64,000 nt of DNA from a bacterium (GCA_017963125.1 JAGCUA010000047.1:22646-86645), one strand, 5' to 3'; shown: positions 24,984 through 33,496, numbered from the stretch's first letter. Program-made: numbers and translations. Notes: generated by a model not told the origin, from the sequence alone.

Positions 24984-25865
24984 ATGGAATATTTGTCAGT
25001 GGCTCAGTTTGCAGAAAAGTCCGGCTTAAGCGAAAGGACAGTCCGCAACTACTGCGCTACCGGAAAGATGGAAGGTGCGTTTCTTGTCGGAAAAACGTGG
25101 AATATTCCATCAGATGCGGTTCTGCCAAAGCGCACGAAAACAAAGACAACTCCGCTTTTGACCGCACTACGCGATCAGAAAGAATCCAAACTTAAAGGAG
25201 GAATTTACCACAGGACGCAGGTCGAACTGACATACAGTTCGAACCACATCGAAGGGAGCCGCCTCACGAAAGATCAGACGCGGTTTATATTCGAGACTAA
25301 CACGCTCGGATTCGCGTCAAAAAACACAAATGTCGATGATATTATTGAAACCGTCAATCATTTCAGGTGTATAGACTACGTGATCGACCATGCTCACGAA
25401 AAAATCACAGAATCACACATAAAGCAGCTTCACTCGATTTTGAAGGAATCGACTTCGGACAGCCGCAAATCGTGGTTCGCGGTCGGTGCATACAAGCGTT
25501 TCCCGAACGAAATCGGATTTGAGGAAACAACATTGCCTGAGGATGTCCACAGCCGTGTGAAAACGCTTCTTGCCGCTTACAACGCGCTGAAAGAGGTGAA
25601 ATTTGACGATATTCTCGATTTTCATGTGCAGTTCGAGCGGATCCATCCGTTCCAGGACGGAAACGGCAGAGTCGGCAGACTTCTCATGTTCTGGCAGTGC
25701 CTTAAATCGGGAATTGTCCCCTTCATAATCACAGAGAATCTGCGCCTTTATTACTACCGCGGGATCCAGAACTGGGGAAAACACAACGCATTCCTGCGCG
25801 ACACCTGCCTTTCGGCACAGGATGACTACAAAGCACTGCTCGATTATTTCAGGATCAAATATTGA
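24984..25865 (+). CDS. Fic-domain protein with N-terminal MerR-type helix-turn-helix
   Basis: A 293-residue protein. Residues 1-48 form a MerR/excisionase-like helix-turn-helix (SVAQFAEKSGLSERTVRNYC...GKTWNIP). Residues about 83-90 contain SSNHIEGS, matching the (S/T)xxxE(G/N) inhibitory helix, here N-terminal to the Fic core as in class II Fic enzymes. The catalytic motif HPFQDGNGRVGR is at about 218-229, complete with His, Gly-Asn-Gly and Arg. Fic enzymes transfer AMP or other nucleotide moieties to target proteins. The DNA-binding module and the operator-like repeats around its promoter suggest it regulates its own expression. A WYL regulator gene follows after 89 bases. Confidence 0.88.
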   Translation: MEYLSVAQFAEKSGLSERTVRNYCATGKMEGAFLVGKTWNIPSDAVLPKRTKTKTTPLLTALRDQKESKLKGGIYHRTQVELTYSSNHIEGSRLTKDQTRFIFETNTLGFASKNTNVDDIIETVNHFRCIDYVIDHAHEKITESHIKQLHSILKESTSDSRKSWFAVGAYKRFPNEIGFEETTLPEDVHSRVKTLLAAYNALKEVKFDDILDFHVQFERIHPFQDGNGRVGRLLMFWQCLKSGIVPFIITENLRLYYYRGIQNWGKHNAFLRDTCLSAQDDYKALLDYFRIKY

Positions 25866-25954
25866 AAATCACGAAAAAACCGCCTGTAACGTGTTTTCTT
25901 GCAAGGTTTTTCTAAATTCATTAGATTATATTATTGTTTTTTTTGGAGAGTAAA

Positions 25955-26920
25955 ATGGCGAATTTAGAAAGAATTGCTTACATGAACCACAGGATCAAGA
26001 CGCGCGGTTTTGTTACGCGGCAGGAAGTTGCGGAACGTTTTGAAGTCCACATCGACACGGTTCTTCGGGACATCGGATATATGCGGGACTATCTTTCCGC
26101 GCCGATAAAATACAGCCGCGAGCTGGGCGGTTATGTTTACGAATCGCCTTTCGAGATGCTTTTCGATTCTTTCGACGATGCTGTTTTCTACTATATTTTC
26201 GTTGGTCTGCTGAGTGATTCGATGAATCTGAACGGAATCCCTTATGTGCCTGTTATTTCTAAAGAAATCCTTTCAAAAATCTCAAGTTACATTCCGGCAG
26301 AATTTGAGGAACTGCTTGATAAAATTTCTTACGATTCTTCCGATCTGGACACGATGGAAGTGACCAATTTCAGAAATATTCTGGAATCACTGCTCTTGAA
26401 AGTGCGGCTTGAAATAAAGTATCTCGACTCAAAAGGCGACATAACTTTAAGAGCGATAGAACCGATAAAGCTCATAAATTATTCGGGGAAATGGTATCTT
26501 TTGGCTTACTGCCACAAGCGGCACGGCCTTCGCGAGTTTCTTGTTTCGCGCTTTGTAGAAAGCCGCATCACGGAAGAGCCTTTTTCCGAAATCTACACGA
26601 AATCAGAGATCGATAAATTCGTCGGAAGCACCTTCGGAATATACCCGTCTGAAAAATCGGAAACGGCGACCATCCGCATTTTTGAACCTGCGTCCTATTT
26701 CTTCCTTAAGCAGAAATGGCACAAAGACCAGGTCACGAAAGAAACCGTTGTTGACGGGAAAAAATGTCTTGAAATCACTCTCCCGATCGGTGAATACCAC
26801 AGTGAGATCATTGCCAGGGTAATGAGATATTCGCCTGAATGCGAGATCGTTTCTCCGCCGTCGCTTCGCAAAGAGTGGCTTGACCACATCAAAATGATCT
26901 ACAACAAATACTGTAAATAA
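25955..26920 (+). CDS. WYL-domain transcriptional regulator
   Basis: ATG 25955 with a GGAGAG site is preferred to an upstream TTG. The 321-residue protein has an N-terminal DeoR-type winged helix (about 5-60; FVTRQEVAERFEVHIDTVLRDI), a WYL domain (about 150-215) with the literal WYL in GKWYLLAYC, and a C-terminal WCX-like region (about 235-310). WYL proteins sense ligands, possibly nucleic acids, and often control defence or mobile genes. Targets here are unknown; the adjacent Fic gene and the LRR/FtsK-like cassette are candidates. A 60-base repeat copy follows its stop codon directly. Confidence 0.88.
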   Translation: MANLERIAYMNHRIKTRGFVTRQEVAERFEVHIDTVLRDIGYMRDYLSAPIKYSRELGGYVYESPFEMLFDSFDDAVFYYIFVGLLSDSMNLNGIPYVPVISKEILSKISSYIPAEFEELLDKISYDSSDLDTMEVTNFRNILESLLLKVRLEIKYLDSKGDITLRAIEPIKLINYSGKWYLLAYCHKRHGLREFLVSRFVESRITEEPFSEIYTKSEIDKFVGSTFGIYPSEKSETATIRIFEPASYFFLKQKWHKDQVTKETVVDGKKCLEITLPIGEYHSEIIARVMRYSPECEIVSPPSLRKEWLDHIKMIYNKYCK

Positions 26921-26925
26921 TTTTT

Positions 26926-26988
26926 CAAAAAAATTTCACTACGACGCTATATGTCGTAGCGGGCTTCTACAATCCGTTTTCAGATTGG
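26926..26988. repeat. Left copy of a ~60-base repeat bordering the LRR/FtsK-like/HNH cassette
   Basis: Contains the perfect dyad CTACGAC-GCTATAT-GTCGTAG (26939-26959), then GCGG, AATCCGTTTTCAG and TTGG. A second copy in the same orientation lies at 30355-30415, with identical dyad and loop. There is no T-run after the hairpin, so a simple terminator is unlikely. Confidence 0.7.
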
Positions 26989-27030
26989 GACACTGTTCCC
27001 GTGTTTTTAATGATGAAAATGGAGGCGGAC

Positions 27031-27735
27031 ATGACTATTTTGGATGAAAAAATGGCAAAAGAACTTTTAAACAATGTAAGAAAACATGTGGTTATACCTG
27101 ATTTTGTGACAGAAATCGGCGATCATGCGTTTGAAGACTGCGAAGAACTGACTTCGGTGGTTATTCCGAATTCAGTTAGAAAAATCGGTAAAGGTGCATT
27201 CCGTTGGTGCGACCACCTGATTTCTGTAGTTATTCCGAATTCAGTCGAGAAAATCGAATATGGCGCATTTATCAATTGCGCCCAGCTGAAATCAGTAATC
27301 ATTCCGGATTCCGTGACAGAAATCGGCGAAAATGTTTTTCACTGTTGCTTCGAACTGACTTCGATCACCGTTGACAAAAACAATCCGAGATACGACTCAC
27401 GCGGAGACTGCAACGCAATAATCGAAACAGCCACAAACACTTTGATCAAAGGCTGTTCAAACACGATAATTCCAGATACAGTGACAACTATCGGTAAAAA
27501 TGCCTTTGAAAACTGCGACATGACATCCGTGGTCATTCCGAATTCAGTTACAAAGATAGAAGATTTCGCATTTTGCTGCTGTCAGGATCTAATATTCATA
27601 ACGATCCCCGATTCCGTAACACAAATCGGAAAAGCTGCCTTTTGCGGTTGCCCCAAAATATCGGAAGAAAGCAAAAAACGGCTTAAGGAGCTAGGATATG
27701 ATTTAGATGAGGATTTAGGCGAAAATGTTTATTGA
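27031..27735 (+). CDS. BspA-type leucine-rich repeat protein (LRR_5)
   Basis: ATG 27031 with GGAGG five bases before it is preferred to the GTG at 27001. Of 234 residues, most consist of LRR_5 (BspA/TpLRR) units of about 23 residues: VVIPNSVxKIGxxAFxxC repeated at least six times. One unit is replaced by a longer insertion (YDSRGDCNAIIE...) typical of BspA proteins. There is no signal peptide, so it is probably cytoplasmic, unlike adhesive BspA proteins. It is followed after 21 bases by an FtsK-like gene with its own ribosome site, suggesting an operon and a possible protein-binding partnership. Confidence 0.85.
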   Translation: MTILDEKMAKELLNNVRKHVVIPDFVTEIGDHAFEDCEELTSVVIPNSVRKIGKGAFRWCDHLISVVIPNSVEKIEYGAFINCAQLKSVIIPDSVTEIGENVFHCCFELTSITVDKNNPRYDSRGDCNAIIETATNTLIKGCSNTIIPDTVTTIGKNAFENCDMTSVVIPNSVTKIEDFAFCCCQDLIFITIPDSVTQIGKAAFCGCPKISEESKKRLKELGYDLDEDLGENVY

Positions 27736-27756
27736 GTGCGAATAAAGGAGGACATC

Positions 27757-28581
27757 ATGACTCACATCATTTACAGAAAAGACCTTAAAAAGATTTTTGA
27801 CGAACCCAAAAATTTCCTGATTGCCGGGAAAGATGAAGACAATGCGGCCTGCATCGAAGCTTTACTGGGATCCATTTCCGAGAAGGCTCCGGATGAAGTC
27901 AAATTCGTGCTCATCGACACGAGAAACACTTTCAAAAAGTACGAAAACGATCCTCACCTCTTCCTGCCGAGGATCACAGATGCTCACGAAGGAGTAAAAA
28001 CGCTCGAACTTTTAGTTTCCGAGATGGAAAAACATTATCAAATGTTGGACAAAAATCATGTCAGCGATATTGCGGAATACAATCAGGAGGCTGATCCGTC
28101 CAGCAAAATGCCTTTCATCAACATCATCGTAACCAATTTGGATGATATCATAGCACTGGATGATGAAAGTGCAGGAATCTCCATCGCAAGTATCGCGCAA
28201 AAAGGAAAATCATGCGGCATCCACGTCTTTGTCGCACTCCGCAACATAAGGAGCGGAAGAAATAATCTCGGACGTATCAGAGCGAACATCGAGGCGACGA
28301 TAGTTACCCCGAGACTCGACGATGAAGACAATTTTAAATTCTTTAAAATACACCTTGACGCATGTTCCTGTCTTTATGCCTTGTTTGAAAGCCCCAGTTA
28401 TTTGGCAATAGTTCAGGAGAAACTCGGAATAGAGCCGCTTTTCAATGAAATGGTCGATTTTCTTTTTGCAAACGCTCACGAAATGCTTATGGAAAAATTC
28501 AATATCGACTACCACCGCGCAGCCAACGCATTGAAAATAATGAAGGAAACCGTCAAAAACAACTCGCCCTTCCCTTCTTAA
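27757..28581 (+). CDS. FtsK-like protein with degenerate Walker motifs and gamma-like domain
   Basis: ATG 27757 with AAGGAGG is preferred to the GTG at 27736. The 274 residues align by eye along the whole FtsK/SpoIIIE motor lobe: LIAG, PDEVKFVLID, DPHLFLP, SEMEKHY, AEYNQ, an IIVTNLDDI Walker B position, KSCGIHVFVALR, and IRANIEATI. The C-terminus, EPLFNEMVDFL...EKFNIDYHRAANALKIM, resembles the FtsK gamma winged helix. The Walker A, normally AGTTGSGKS, reads AGKDEDNAA (23-31), the Walker B acidic pair is altered, and ATQRP is replaced by ALRNI. It should therefore not hydrolyse ATP. No membrane segments or adaptor domain are present. Likely a repurposed DNA-binding or dominant-negative partner of FtsK; function unknown. 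Confidence 0.75.
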   Translation: MTHIIYRKDLKKIFDEPKNFLIAGKDEDNAACIEALLGSISEKAPDEVKFVLIDTRNTFKKYENDPHLFLPRITDAHEGVKTLELLVSEMEKHYQMLDKNHVSDIAEYNQEADPSSKMPFINIIVTNLDDIIALDDESAGISIASIAQKGKSCGIHVFVALRNIRSGRNNLGRIRANIEATIVTPRLDDEDNFKFFKIHLDACSCLYALFESPSYLAIVQEKLGIEPLFNEMVDFLFANAHEMLMEKFNIDYHRAANALKIMKETVKNNSPFPS

Positions 28582-28621
28582 CAATTCCGCAACTTAGCTG
28601 AATTTTTTAAAATAAAAGTTA

Positions 28622-28649
28622 TTGGAAATAGTTTTTTGTGTAATATAAT
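28622..28649 (+). promoter_or_regulatory. Sigma-70 promoter of the HNH/DGQHR gene
   Basis: TTGGAA (28622-28627), a 16-base spacer and consensus TATAAT (28644-28649), followed by GCTGTGTT, the same string found after the -10 of the 16571 gene. Confidence 0.6.
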
Positions 28650-28677
28650 GCTGTGTTTTTCGAGAGGGAGAAAAAAA

Positions 28678-28713
28678 TGACTCTTAAAACCGAAATGAAT
28701 AAAAATTTTTAGC
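28678..28713 (+). CDS. Possible 11-residue leader peptide upstream of the HNH/DGQHR gene
   Basis: A tiny reading frame, MTLKTEMNKNF, with an AGAGGGAG site before its ATG. It ends 29 bases before the start of the next gene and is transcribed from the promoter at 28622. It may be a leader or the remnant of a deleted gene's start; nothing shows that it is translated. Confidence 0.25.
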
Positions 28714-28742
28714 TAAATAAATAATAGGAGGAAGTGATTATC

Positions 28743-30254
28743 ATGGCAACAATTATGAAACGTCAATTGAATGACGAGGAAAAACGAACTATTTTGAATC
28801 AACATGGCAGGATTTGCTATGCAACAGGGCACCCAATTCCAGAAGGTGAAAAGATACATTTCGACCATATAAAAGCCTATGTAAATAATGGGCCTACAGA
28901 CTTGAATAACATTGCTCCAATGTGCGAAAAGCACAATTTGCAAAAAGGACAATTGCCTCTGGAAGATTTTAGGATAAAATTACGAATTGAAGATTTTTTC
29001 AATCAAGGGCAAAGATTAACATTAAAAGACTTGCTGAAATATTTAAAGGAAAAAAAGGACATCGAATCGTTTGGCGAAGCTGTTTCTATAAAAGAGTTCG
29101 AGGGAAAAATTATTTTAGAAAACGCATCATTTAAAGAAGAATTTAAAGTTGAAACATGTCCTTTAACAGGGTGGAAATATTTTTACTGCAAATTACCTGT
29201 GAATGTGTTAGATAGTGATGATGATAATGAACACTCTCAAGGATTGCAACCTCGATATCTAATATCGGAGAAAGTTTTTCAAATGTTTAGACATTTCCAA
29301 AATTTTCCTGTCTTACAACCTTCAATTGGAAGAATAGAAAAAGGAAAAATTTTACTGTTTGATGGTCAGCATAAAGTAGCAGCCTTATTGTGGACAGGCA
29401 GAAAGGATTTTGAATGTAAAATTTACATAAATCCAGACTTAGAAAAATTGAACCAAGCAAATATCTCTGCCCATGATAAATTTGCTCAAACAAGATTTTT
29501 TTCTTCAATTATGGTATTGAAACTGGGCGCGCAATTTGGAAAAGATTTTGATGATTATAAGAATAATGAAAGCATTCTTCAGAAAACAGAACAAGGTTTT
29601 CTTGAATACATAAGCAATAAAGACGTTGCCCAAACAAAAGGCGAAATAAAGGAAAAATTTAGGAGTTATCTTTACAATTCAATCTTGGAAGATGAAAATA
29701 ATAAATGGCGACCTTTAGTATCTACTTCAAACAGAGGATCAAAAGAACAACCTATAACATTGGATGTGTTGAAAAAATCTATTTTTGCAAATTTTCTATA
29801 CACAGAACCATTAACAGACAATATACTTTCAGACAATTACAAAAGGGATGTCGAGGCCGAAAATGTTATAAAACTTATGAATTTACTTTTTGATCAAACT
29901 TTGCAAAACTGGAATTCTTCTGCATCACCAAATGATATGAATCAATTAAAATTGACCAGGCTGTTTTCGTCAAAATCAATAATGGCATGGTCGGACATTT
30001 TTAAGGATGCTATAAGCGCAAAGTTAGAAATTAATGACACTGAAGAAAGGGCTATGTTTTTTTATCGTTACCTAAATGACAGTGATTTAAAGAAGATAAA
30101 TGATATTATTATTCGTCTTGTTTCTTGGAAAATGTGGAATTCTCCAAAAAATTCAGATATAGACAACATGATTTCAACTAACAAGGCAACATTAAAAAAA
30201 TGGTTTAAAGAAAATAACCTCACAACAGGTTATTTAATGGGAGCTTCGGAATAA
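28743..30254 (+). CDS. HNH nuclease-like protein with DGQHR domain
   Basis: The chosen start follows AGGAGG by 11 bases; a GTG at 28734 is too close to the site. Residues about 14-66 hold an HNH motif: GRICYATGHPI, then HFDHIKAYVNNGPTDLNNIAPMCEKHN. A DGQHKVAAL motif near 200 identifies a DGQHR-type domain, seen in DndB and ParB/DUF262-like proteins of phosphorothioation and restriction islands. The remaining 280 residues are helical and unrecognised. Base composition is visibly richer in A/T than both neighbours, and codon use differs, suggesting recent acquisition. It is the last gene before the right-hand 60-base repeat. A role in anti-phage restriction is plausible. Confidence 0.75.
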   Translation: MATIMKRQLNDEEKRTILNQHGRICYATGHPIPEGEKIHFDHIKAYVNNGPTDLNNIAPMCEKHNLQKGQLPLEDFRIKLRIEDFFNQGQRLTLKDLLKYLKEKKDIESFGEAVSIKEFEGKIILENASFKEEFKVETCPLTGWKYFYCKLPVNVLDSDDDNEHSQGLQPRYLISEKVFQMFRHFQNFPVLQPSIGRIEKGKILLFDGQHKVAALLWTGRKDFECKIYINPDLEKLNQANISAHDKFAQTRFFSSIMVLKLGAQFGKDFDDYKNNESILQKTEQGFLEYISNKDVAQTKGEIKEKFRSYLYNSILEDENNKWRPLVSTSNRGSKEQPITLDVLKKSIFANFLYTEPLTDNILSDNYKRDVEAENVIKLMNLLFDQTLQNWNSSASPNDMNQLKLTRLFSSKSIMAWSDIFKDAISAKLEINDTEERAMFFYRYLNDSDLKKINDIIIRLVSWKMWNSPKNSDIDNMISTNKATLKKWFKENNLTTGYLMGASE

Positions 30255-30354
30255 TATCTTTTCATTTAATCTTGTTATTTATCCTAAATTTGCGAAAACC
30301 TTTCAGCCCCAAAAATCAAAAAATTTAAATCTATAAAAATTTCTGCACATAAAC

Positions 30355-30415
30355 CAAAAAATTTCCCCTACGACGCTATATGTCGTAGCGGACTCTTATA
30401 ATCCGTTTCAGGTCG
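30355..30415. repeat. Right copy of the ~60-base repeat
   Basis: Same orientation as the 26926 copy: identical CTACGAC-GCTATAT-GTCGTAG dyad (30368-30388), then GCGGACT, AATCCGTTTCAG and TCGG. The intervening 3.4 kb holds three genes, one of atypical composition. The rest of the gap 30255-30491 is AT-rich without a convincing gene. Confidence 0.7.
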
Positions 30416-30491
30416 GAAATGAAAAAATGAAAGATGCCGTCAAACGCAATTCTTAGTTTCTGCCCTAAAACAAATCTGAATGAGTCCCCGT

Positions 30492-30761
30492 TTATTTTTC
30501 CTCGTCTAACGCACTTTTGAATGACGAATATCTTTTGTATTTTTCGGGATGAAGAAGCATCTCCTGATATTCTCCGAGTGCGGCGAGCGTCTCTTCGTTC
30601 GGAACTTTCGTCACCGCGAAAGGAAGACTCTGCGTGCGGACTGCCTGCTTCAGAAAAATCGTGACAGCAGTCGTGAGATCCATTCCCAAGTCTGCAAAAA
30701 GCAGCTGCGCACTCTTTTTTAAATCACTGTCCAGATTGATGTTTGTGCTTACTCTCGTCAT
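30492..30761 (-). CDS. RelB/DinJ-family antitoxin, no adjacent toxin
   Basis: Translation probably starts at MTRVSTNINLD (30761) after GAGGTTATT, giving 89 residues. The N-terminal NINLDSDLKKSAQLLFADLGMDLTTAV segment is the ribbon-helix-helix of RelB/DinJ antitoxins, and LPFAV is the family linker before the toxin-binding tail. A RelE/YafQ toxin would be expected directly downstream (below 30492), but that gap has no suitable reading frame. The antitoxin is therefore an orphan or the remnant of a decayed module. It is divergent from a Fic gene and shares an operator-rich region with it. Confidence 0.8.
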   Translation of the reverse strand: MTRVSTNINLDSDLKKSAQLLFADLGMDLTTAVTIFLKQAVRTQSLPFAVTKVPNEETLAALGEYQEMLLHPEKYKRYSSFKSALDEEK

Positions 30762-30789
30762 AATAACCTCCATCAAAAAACAGTGATAT

Positions 30790-30839
30790 TGTGCTTAATA
30801 TGTGCGTTTTATCAATATATTACGCACAAAAATCGCACA
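30790..30839. promoter_or_regulatory. Nested symmetric operator between antitoxin and Fic genes
   Basis: Four half-sites: TGTGC at 30790 and 30801, GCACA at 30824 and 30835. Spacing within each pair is 11 bases and the whole array is exactly symmetric about 30814/30815. The inner pair extends to TGTGCGT/ACGCACA. This is the typical layout for cooperative binding of ribbon-helix-helix antitoxin dimers. Confidence 0.7.
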
Positions 30840-30955
30840 TTTGTTGGAGATTAAAAACTCGGCAGTAACCAAAATCAAAATTAAAGAAGTTTTTTCTTTC
30901 AATTTTCATTTTCTTTACTATAATATTCAACGATTTGGTTTTTAGGAGTGCGCAA

Positions 30956-31828
30956 ATGAGCAAAATTTCAATCCGTTTCTTTAATGACCGCGAGGTCAGA
31001 GCCGTATGGGACGAGGAAAATTCGAAATGGTGGTTTTCAGCTATTGACATAATTCAGGCAATTAACAAAGAACCTGACTATGTCAAAGCCGGAAACTACT
31101 GGAGATGGTTAAAAAAGAAATTTACAGCTGAAAATATTCAACTCGTGAGTGTCACTCACGACTTCAAATTCAAGGCTCCCGACGGAAAAAAACGTGCGGC
31201 AGATGCGCTCGACTACGATGCAGTTCAGATTCTGGCAAAAAACTTTCCGAACAACAAAGCCGTGAATTTCCTTGATTGGTTTAATTACAGCGACAATACT
31301 CTTGACGGTCAGAGCAAGAAAAAAGCATATACTTTTTTGCAAAGCAATCTTATTGCCGACAAGGATGTCGGAACAACAAAAGCCCTACAACAAATCCACG
31401 CATACATTTTCGGCGGTTTGTACGATTTCGCGGGTCAGATCCGCACAAAAACGATAAGTAAAGGCGGATTCAAGTTCTGTGTCGCCGAATATCTGGAGAG
31501 TGCGCTGAAAAAAATCGAGCAAATGCCCGAAAACACTTTCGATGAAATCGTTGACAAGTATGTCGAAATGAATGTCGCTCACCCGTTTATGGAAGGAAAC
31601 GGCCGAAGCACACGCATCTGGCTTGACATGATATTCAAAAAACGCCTTTTAAAATGCGTCGACTGGAGCAGAATCGGAAAGAAAGACTATCTTGATGCCA
31701 TGAGGGAAAGCCACTACGACCCGGCAAAAATCAAAGAGCTGCTGAGAAATGCTCTCACCGACAAGATCGACGACCGCGAAATGTTTATGAAAGGTATCGA
31801 TTATTCGTATTATTACGAAGAAATATAA
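30956..31828 (+). CDS. Fic/Doc-family protein with Bro-N-like N-terminal domain
   Basis: ATG 30956 follows TAGGAGTG. Residues about 1-105 resemble the N-terminal DNA-binding domain of phage antirepressors (Bro-N): IRFFNDREVRAVWDEENSKW, then AIDIIQAINK and a basic WRWLKKKF. Residues about 115-290 form a Fic domain with LYDFAGQIRTKTISKGGF (flap) and the full catalytic motif HPFMEGNGRSTR near 211-222. The C-terminus SYYYEE is close to the (S/T)xxxE(G/N) inhibitory helix of class III Fic proteins but has Glu in the last position. It probably AMPylates a host protein. A TATAAT (30919-30924) and the nested operator lie upstream. Confidence 0.85.
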   Translation: MSKISIRFFNDREVRAVWDEENSKWWFSAIDIIQAINKEPDYVKAGNYWRWLKKKFTAENIQLVSVTHDFKFKAPDGKKRAADALDYDAVQILAKNFPNNKAVNFLDWFNYSDNTLDGQSKKKAYTFLQSNLIADKDVGTTKALQQIHAYIFGGLYDFAGQIRTKTISKGGFKFCVAEYLESALKKIEQMPENTFDEIVDKYVEMNVAHPFMEGNGRSTRIWLDMIFKKRLLKCVDWSRIGKKDYLDAMRESHYDPAKIKELLRNALTDKIDDREMFMKGIDYSYYYEEI

Positions 31829-31842
31829 AAAATATCTGAGGA

Positions 31843-32850
31843 TCAGCTTTTTACCGCTTTTACTCTGTCTGCGATTTTTTTCGTGAAATTGCGCTCGGAG
31901 TAGCGTTTTAATCTCAAAATCGCGTTTTTGAACGCCTTTTTGTCGCTTCTGCCGTGGCCGATCCCGACAAAGTGGTTGATTCCGAGCAGGAACGCCGTTC
32001 CGTAAAGGTTATACTGGAAATTTCTGAAAACTTCGCCGAAAACTTTGTTGAAGACAAAAGTCTGCACTTTGGCAAGCTGCGGCGGAGCGATCTTGGCCTT
32101 GATGAGCTGCGAAATAGTTTCTGTCAAACCTTCGACAGTTTTCAGCGCGACATTTCCGGTGAAAGCGTCTGTTACGACGACATCGGTTTCGGGATGCGAA
32201 AAAAGGATGTTGCTCTCGATGAAACCGTTGTAATTAAGAATTGATTCCTTAATCATTTCAGCGGCTTCGGCAAGTTTTTTGTTTCCTTTCTTTTCTTCCG
32301 TGCCGACATTGAGGATAGAAATTCTTGAATCCTCAAGGCCTGTCATGAAAAAGCGGTAAGCCTCGCCTAATACGCCGAAATCAAAAAGGTTTTCCGCCTT
32401 TGGGTCAAGAGTTGCCCCGAGATCTAAAATTATTAGTTTGTGCTTGTCGACCGAAGGATAACTCGTCGCTAAAGCAGGCCTTGTTATATTCGGGATAACG
32501 CCGCTTTTGAAGTATGCTGCCGTCACGATTGCTCCGGTATTTCCCGCTGAAAAAAAGGCGTCGCCTTTGCCCTGAACAAGCAGATCGAGCGCGACATGGA
32601 CCGAAGAATTTCCTTTATTCCGGAAAGCAAGAGAAGGAGTTTCACCCATTTCGATACTTTCGCCGGCATCGATAATTTCAAGGTTTTCTGGGATTTTCGC
32701 ATCGTCCAGAGTGTCTTGGATCAGATTTTCGGAACCGACAAGCAGAATTTTTACATCAGGATTTTCGTTGCAGACTTCTAAAGATGAAAAAACGGGAACA
32801 ACAGGAGCGTTGTCCCCGCCCATAGCATCAACAATGACAGTTGATGTCAT
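31843..32850 (-). CDS. plsX: Phosphate acyltransferase PlsX
   Basis: A 335-residue protein of normal family length, starting VIVDAMGGDNAP, the PlsX signature. Further conserved blocks are FFSAGNTGA, LDLGAT and VVTDAFTGNVALKT. PlsX makes acyl-phosphate from acyl-ACP for phosphatidic acid synthesis at the membrane surface. It is the third gene of the conserved yceD-rpmF-plsX order (7 bases after rpmF). The usual fabH neighbour is missing; a Fic gene converges on it instead. Confidence 0.95.
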   Translation of the reverse strand: MTSTVIVDAMGGDNAPVVPVFSSLEVCNENPDVKILLVGSENLIQDTLDDAKIPENLEIIDAGESIEMGETPSLAFRNKGNSSVHVALDLLVQGKGDAFFSAGNTGAIVTAAYFKSGVIPNITRPALATSYPSVDKHKLIILDLGATLDPKAENLFDFGVLGEAYRFFMTGLEDSRISILNVGTEEKKGNKKLAEAAEMIKESILNYNGFIESNILFSHPETDVVVTDAFTGNVALKTVEGLTETISQLIKAKIAPPQLAKVQTFVFNKVFGEVFRNFQYNLYGTAFLLGINHFVGIGHGRSDKKAFKNAILRLKRYSERNFTKKIADRVKAVKS

Positions 32851-32856
32851 TTAAAC

Positions 32857-33039
32857 CTATTGTTCGGAAACAGAGATTATCTCTTTACCTTTATAGTTGC
32901 CGCAGTTCGGGCAAATGCGGTGCGGAAGCATCGGTTCGCCGCATTTCGGGCAAGCAATAGTAGTCATCGGGTTTGATTTAAGGTGTCCGCCTCTTCTTTT
33001 TTTCGAGCGTGCTGAGCAGTGTTTTCTCTTTGGAACCAT
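32857..33039 (-). CDS. rpmF: 50S ribosomal protein L32
   Basis: Sixty residues with the L32 start MVPKRKHCSARSKKRR and a zinc ribbon CPKCGEP...CPNCGNY (two CxxC pairs), so this is the zinc-binding form. AGGAG precedes the ATG. Gene order with yceD and plsX is conserved widely in bacteria. Confidence 0.97.
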   Translation of the reverse strand: MVPKRKHCSARSKKRRGGHLKSNPMTTIACPKCGEPMLPHRICPNCGNYKGKEIISVSEQ

Positions 33040-33058
33040 TGAATCCTCCTAATTTAGT

Positions 33059-33496
33059 TTATTCGCCGGATCTGTCGCAGCCGCAGTCTCCGAGATTGAG
33101 GTCTGCGCCGCACTTTGAGCAGAGACCTTTGCAGTCCTCGCTGCAAAGCACTTTTCCCGGCATGTTCATAACCAGTGTTTCTCTCACGAAATCGTCAAGC
33201 TCTATCTCGTCGCCGGAATAAAAATAGTCGACATCAGGCGTGTTTTCGGGAAAAAGATAATAATTTTCATCAATATCCATTTCCAGTTCCAGATCTGCCA
33301 GACATCTGTCGCAAGCGGTTTTTACAGTCGCATTTCCGAAAAATCTGAGGGAAATCGTTCCGGCTGCGCGGTAAAACTCGACTTTTAGCGAGACATTTTT
33401 TATTTCGGCACTTTCTCCGAGTTCGTCTCCGGCGATGTGATATTCAACATCGCGCGTAACCTTCGACTCGGTGATTTCACTGAGATAAAGCAGCAT
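33059..33496 (-). CDS. yceD: YceD/DUF177 family protein
   Basis: ATG 33496 is preferred to the GTG at 33508. The 145 residues contain the DUF177 hallmark CDRCLADLELEM near the middle and a C-terminal Cys cluster CSEDCKGLCSKCGADLNLG, which probably binds zinc. YceD is linked with 23S rRNA maturation in bacteria and plants. It is the first gene of the yceD-rpmF-plsX operon, 19 bases before rpmF. Confidence 0.9.
   Translation of the reverse strand: MLLYLSEITESKVTRDVEYHIAGDELGESAEIKNVSLKVEFYRAAGTISLRFFGNATVKTACDRCLADLELEMDIDENYYLFPENTPDVDYFYSGDEIELDDFVRETLVMNMPGKVLCSEDCKGLCSKCGADLNLGDCGCDRSGE

Noticed and set aside
26926..26988. Intrinsic terminator of the WYL gene
   Set aside because: The hairpin is perfect but not followed by a T-run, and the similarity to 30355 extends 30 bases further, indicating a repeat element.
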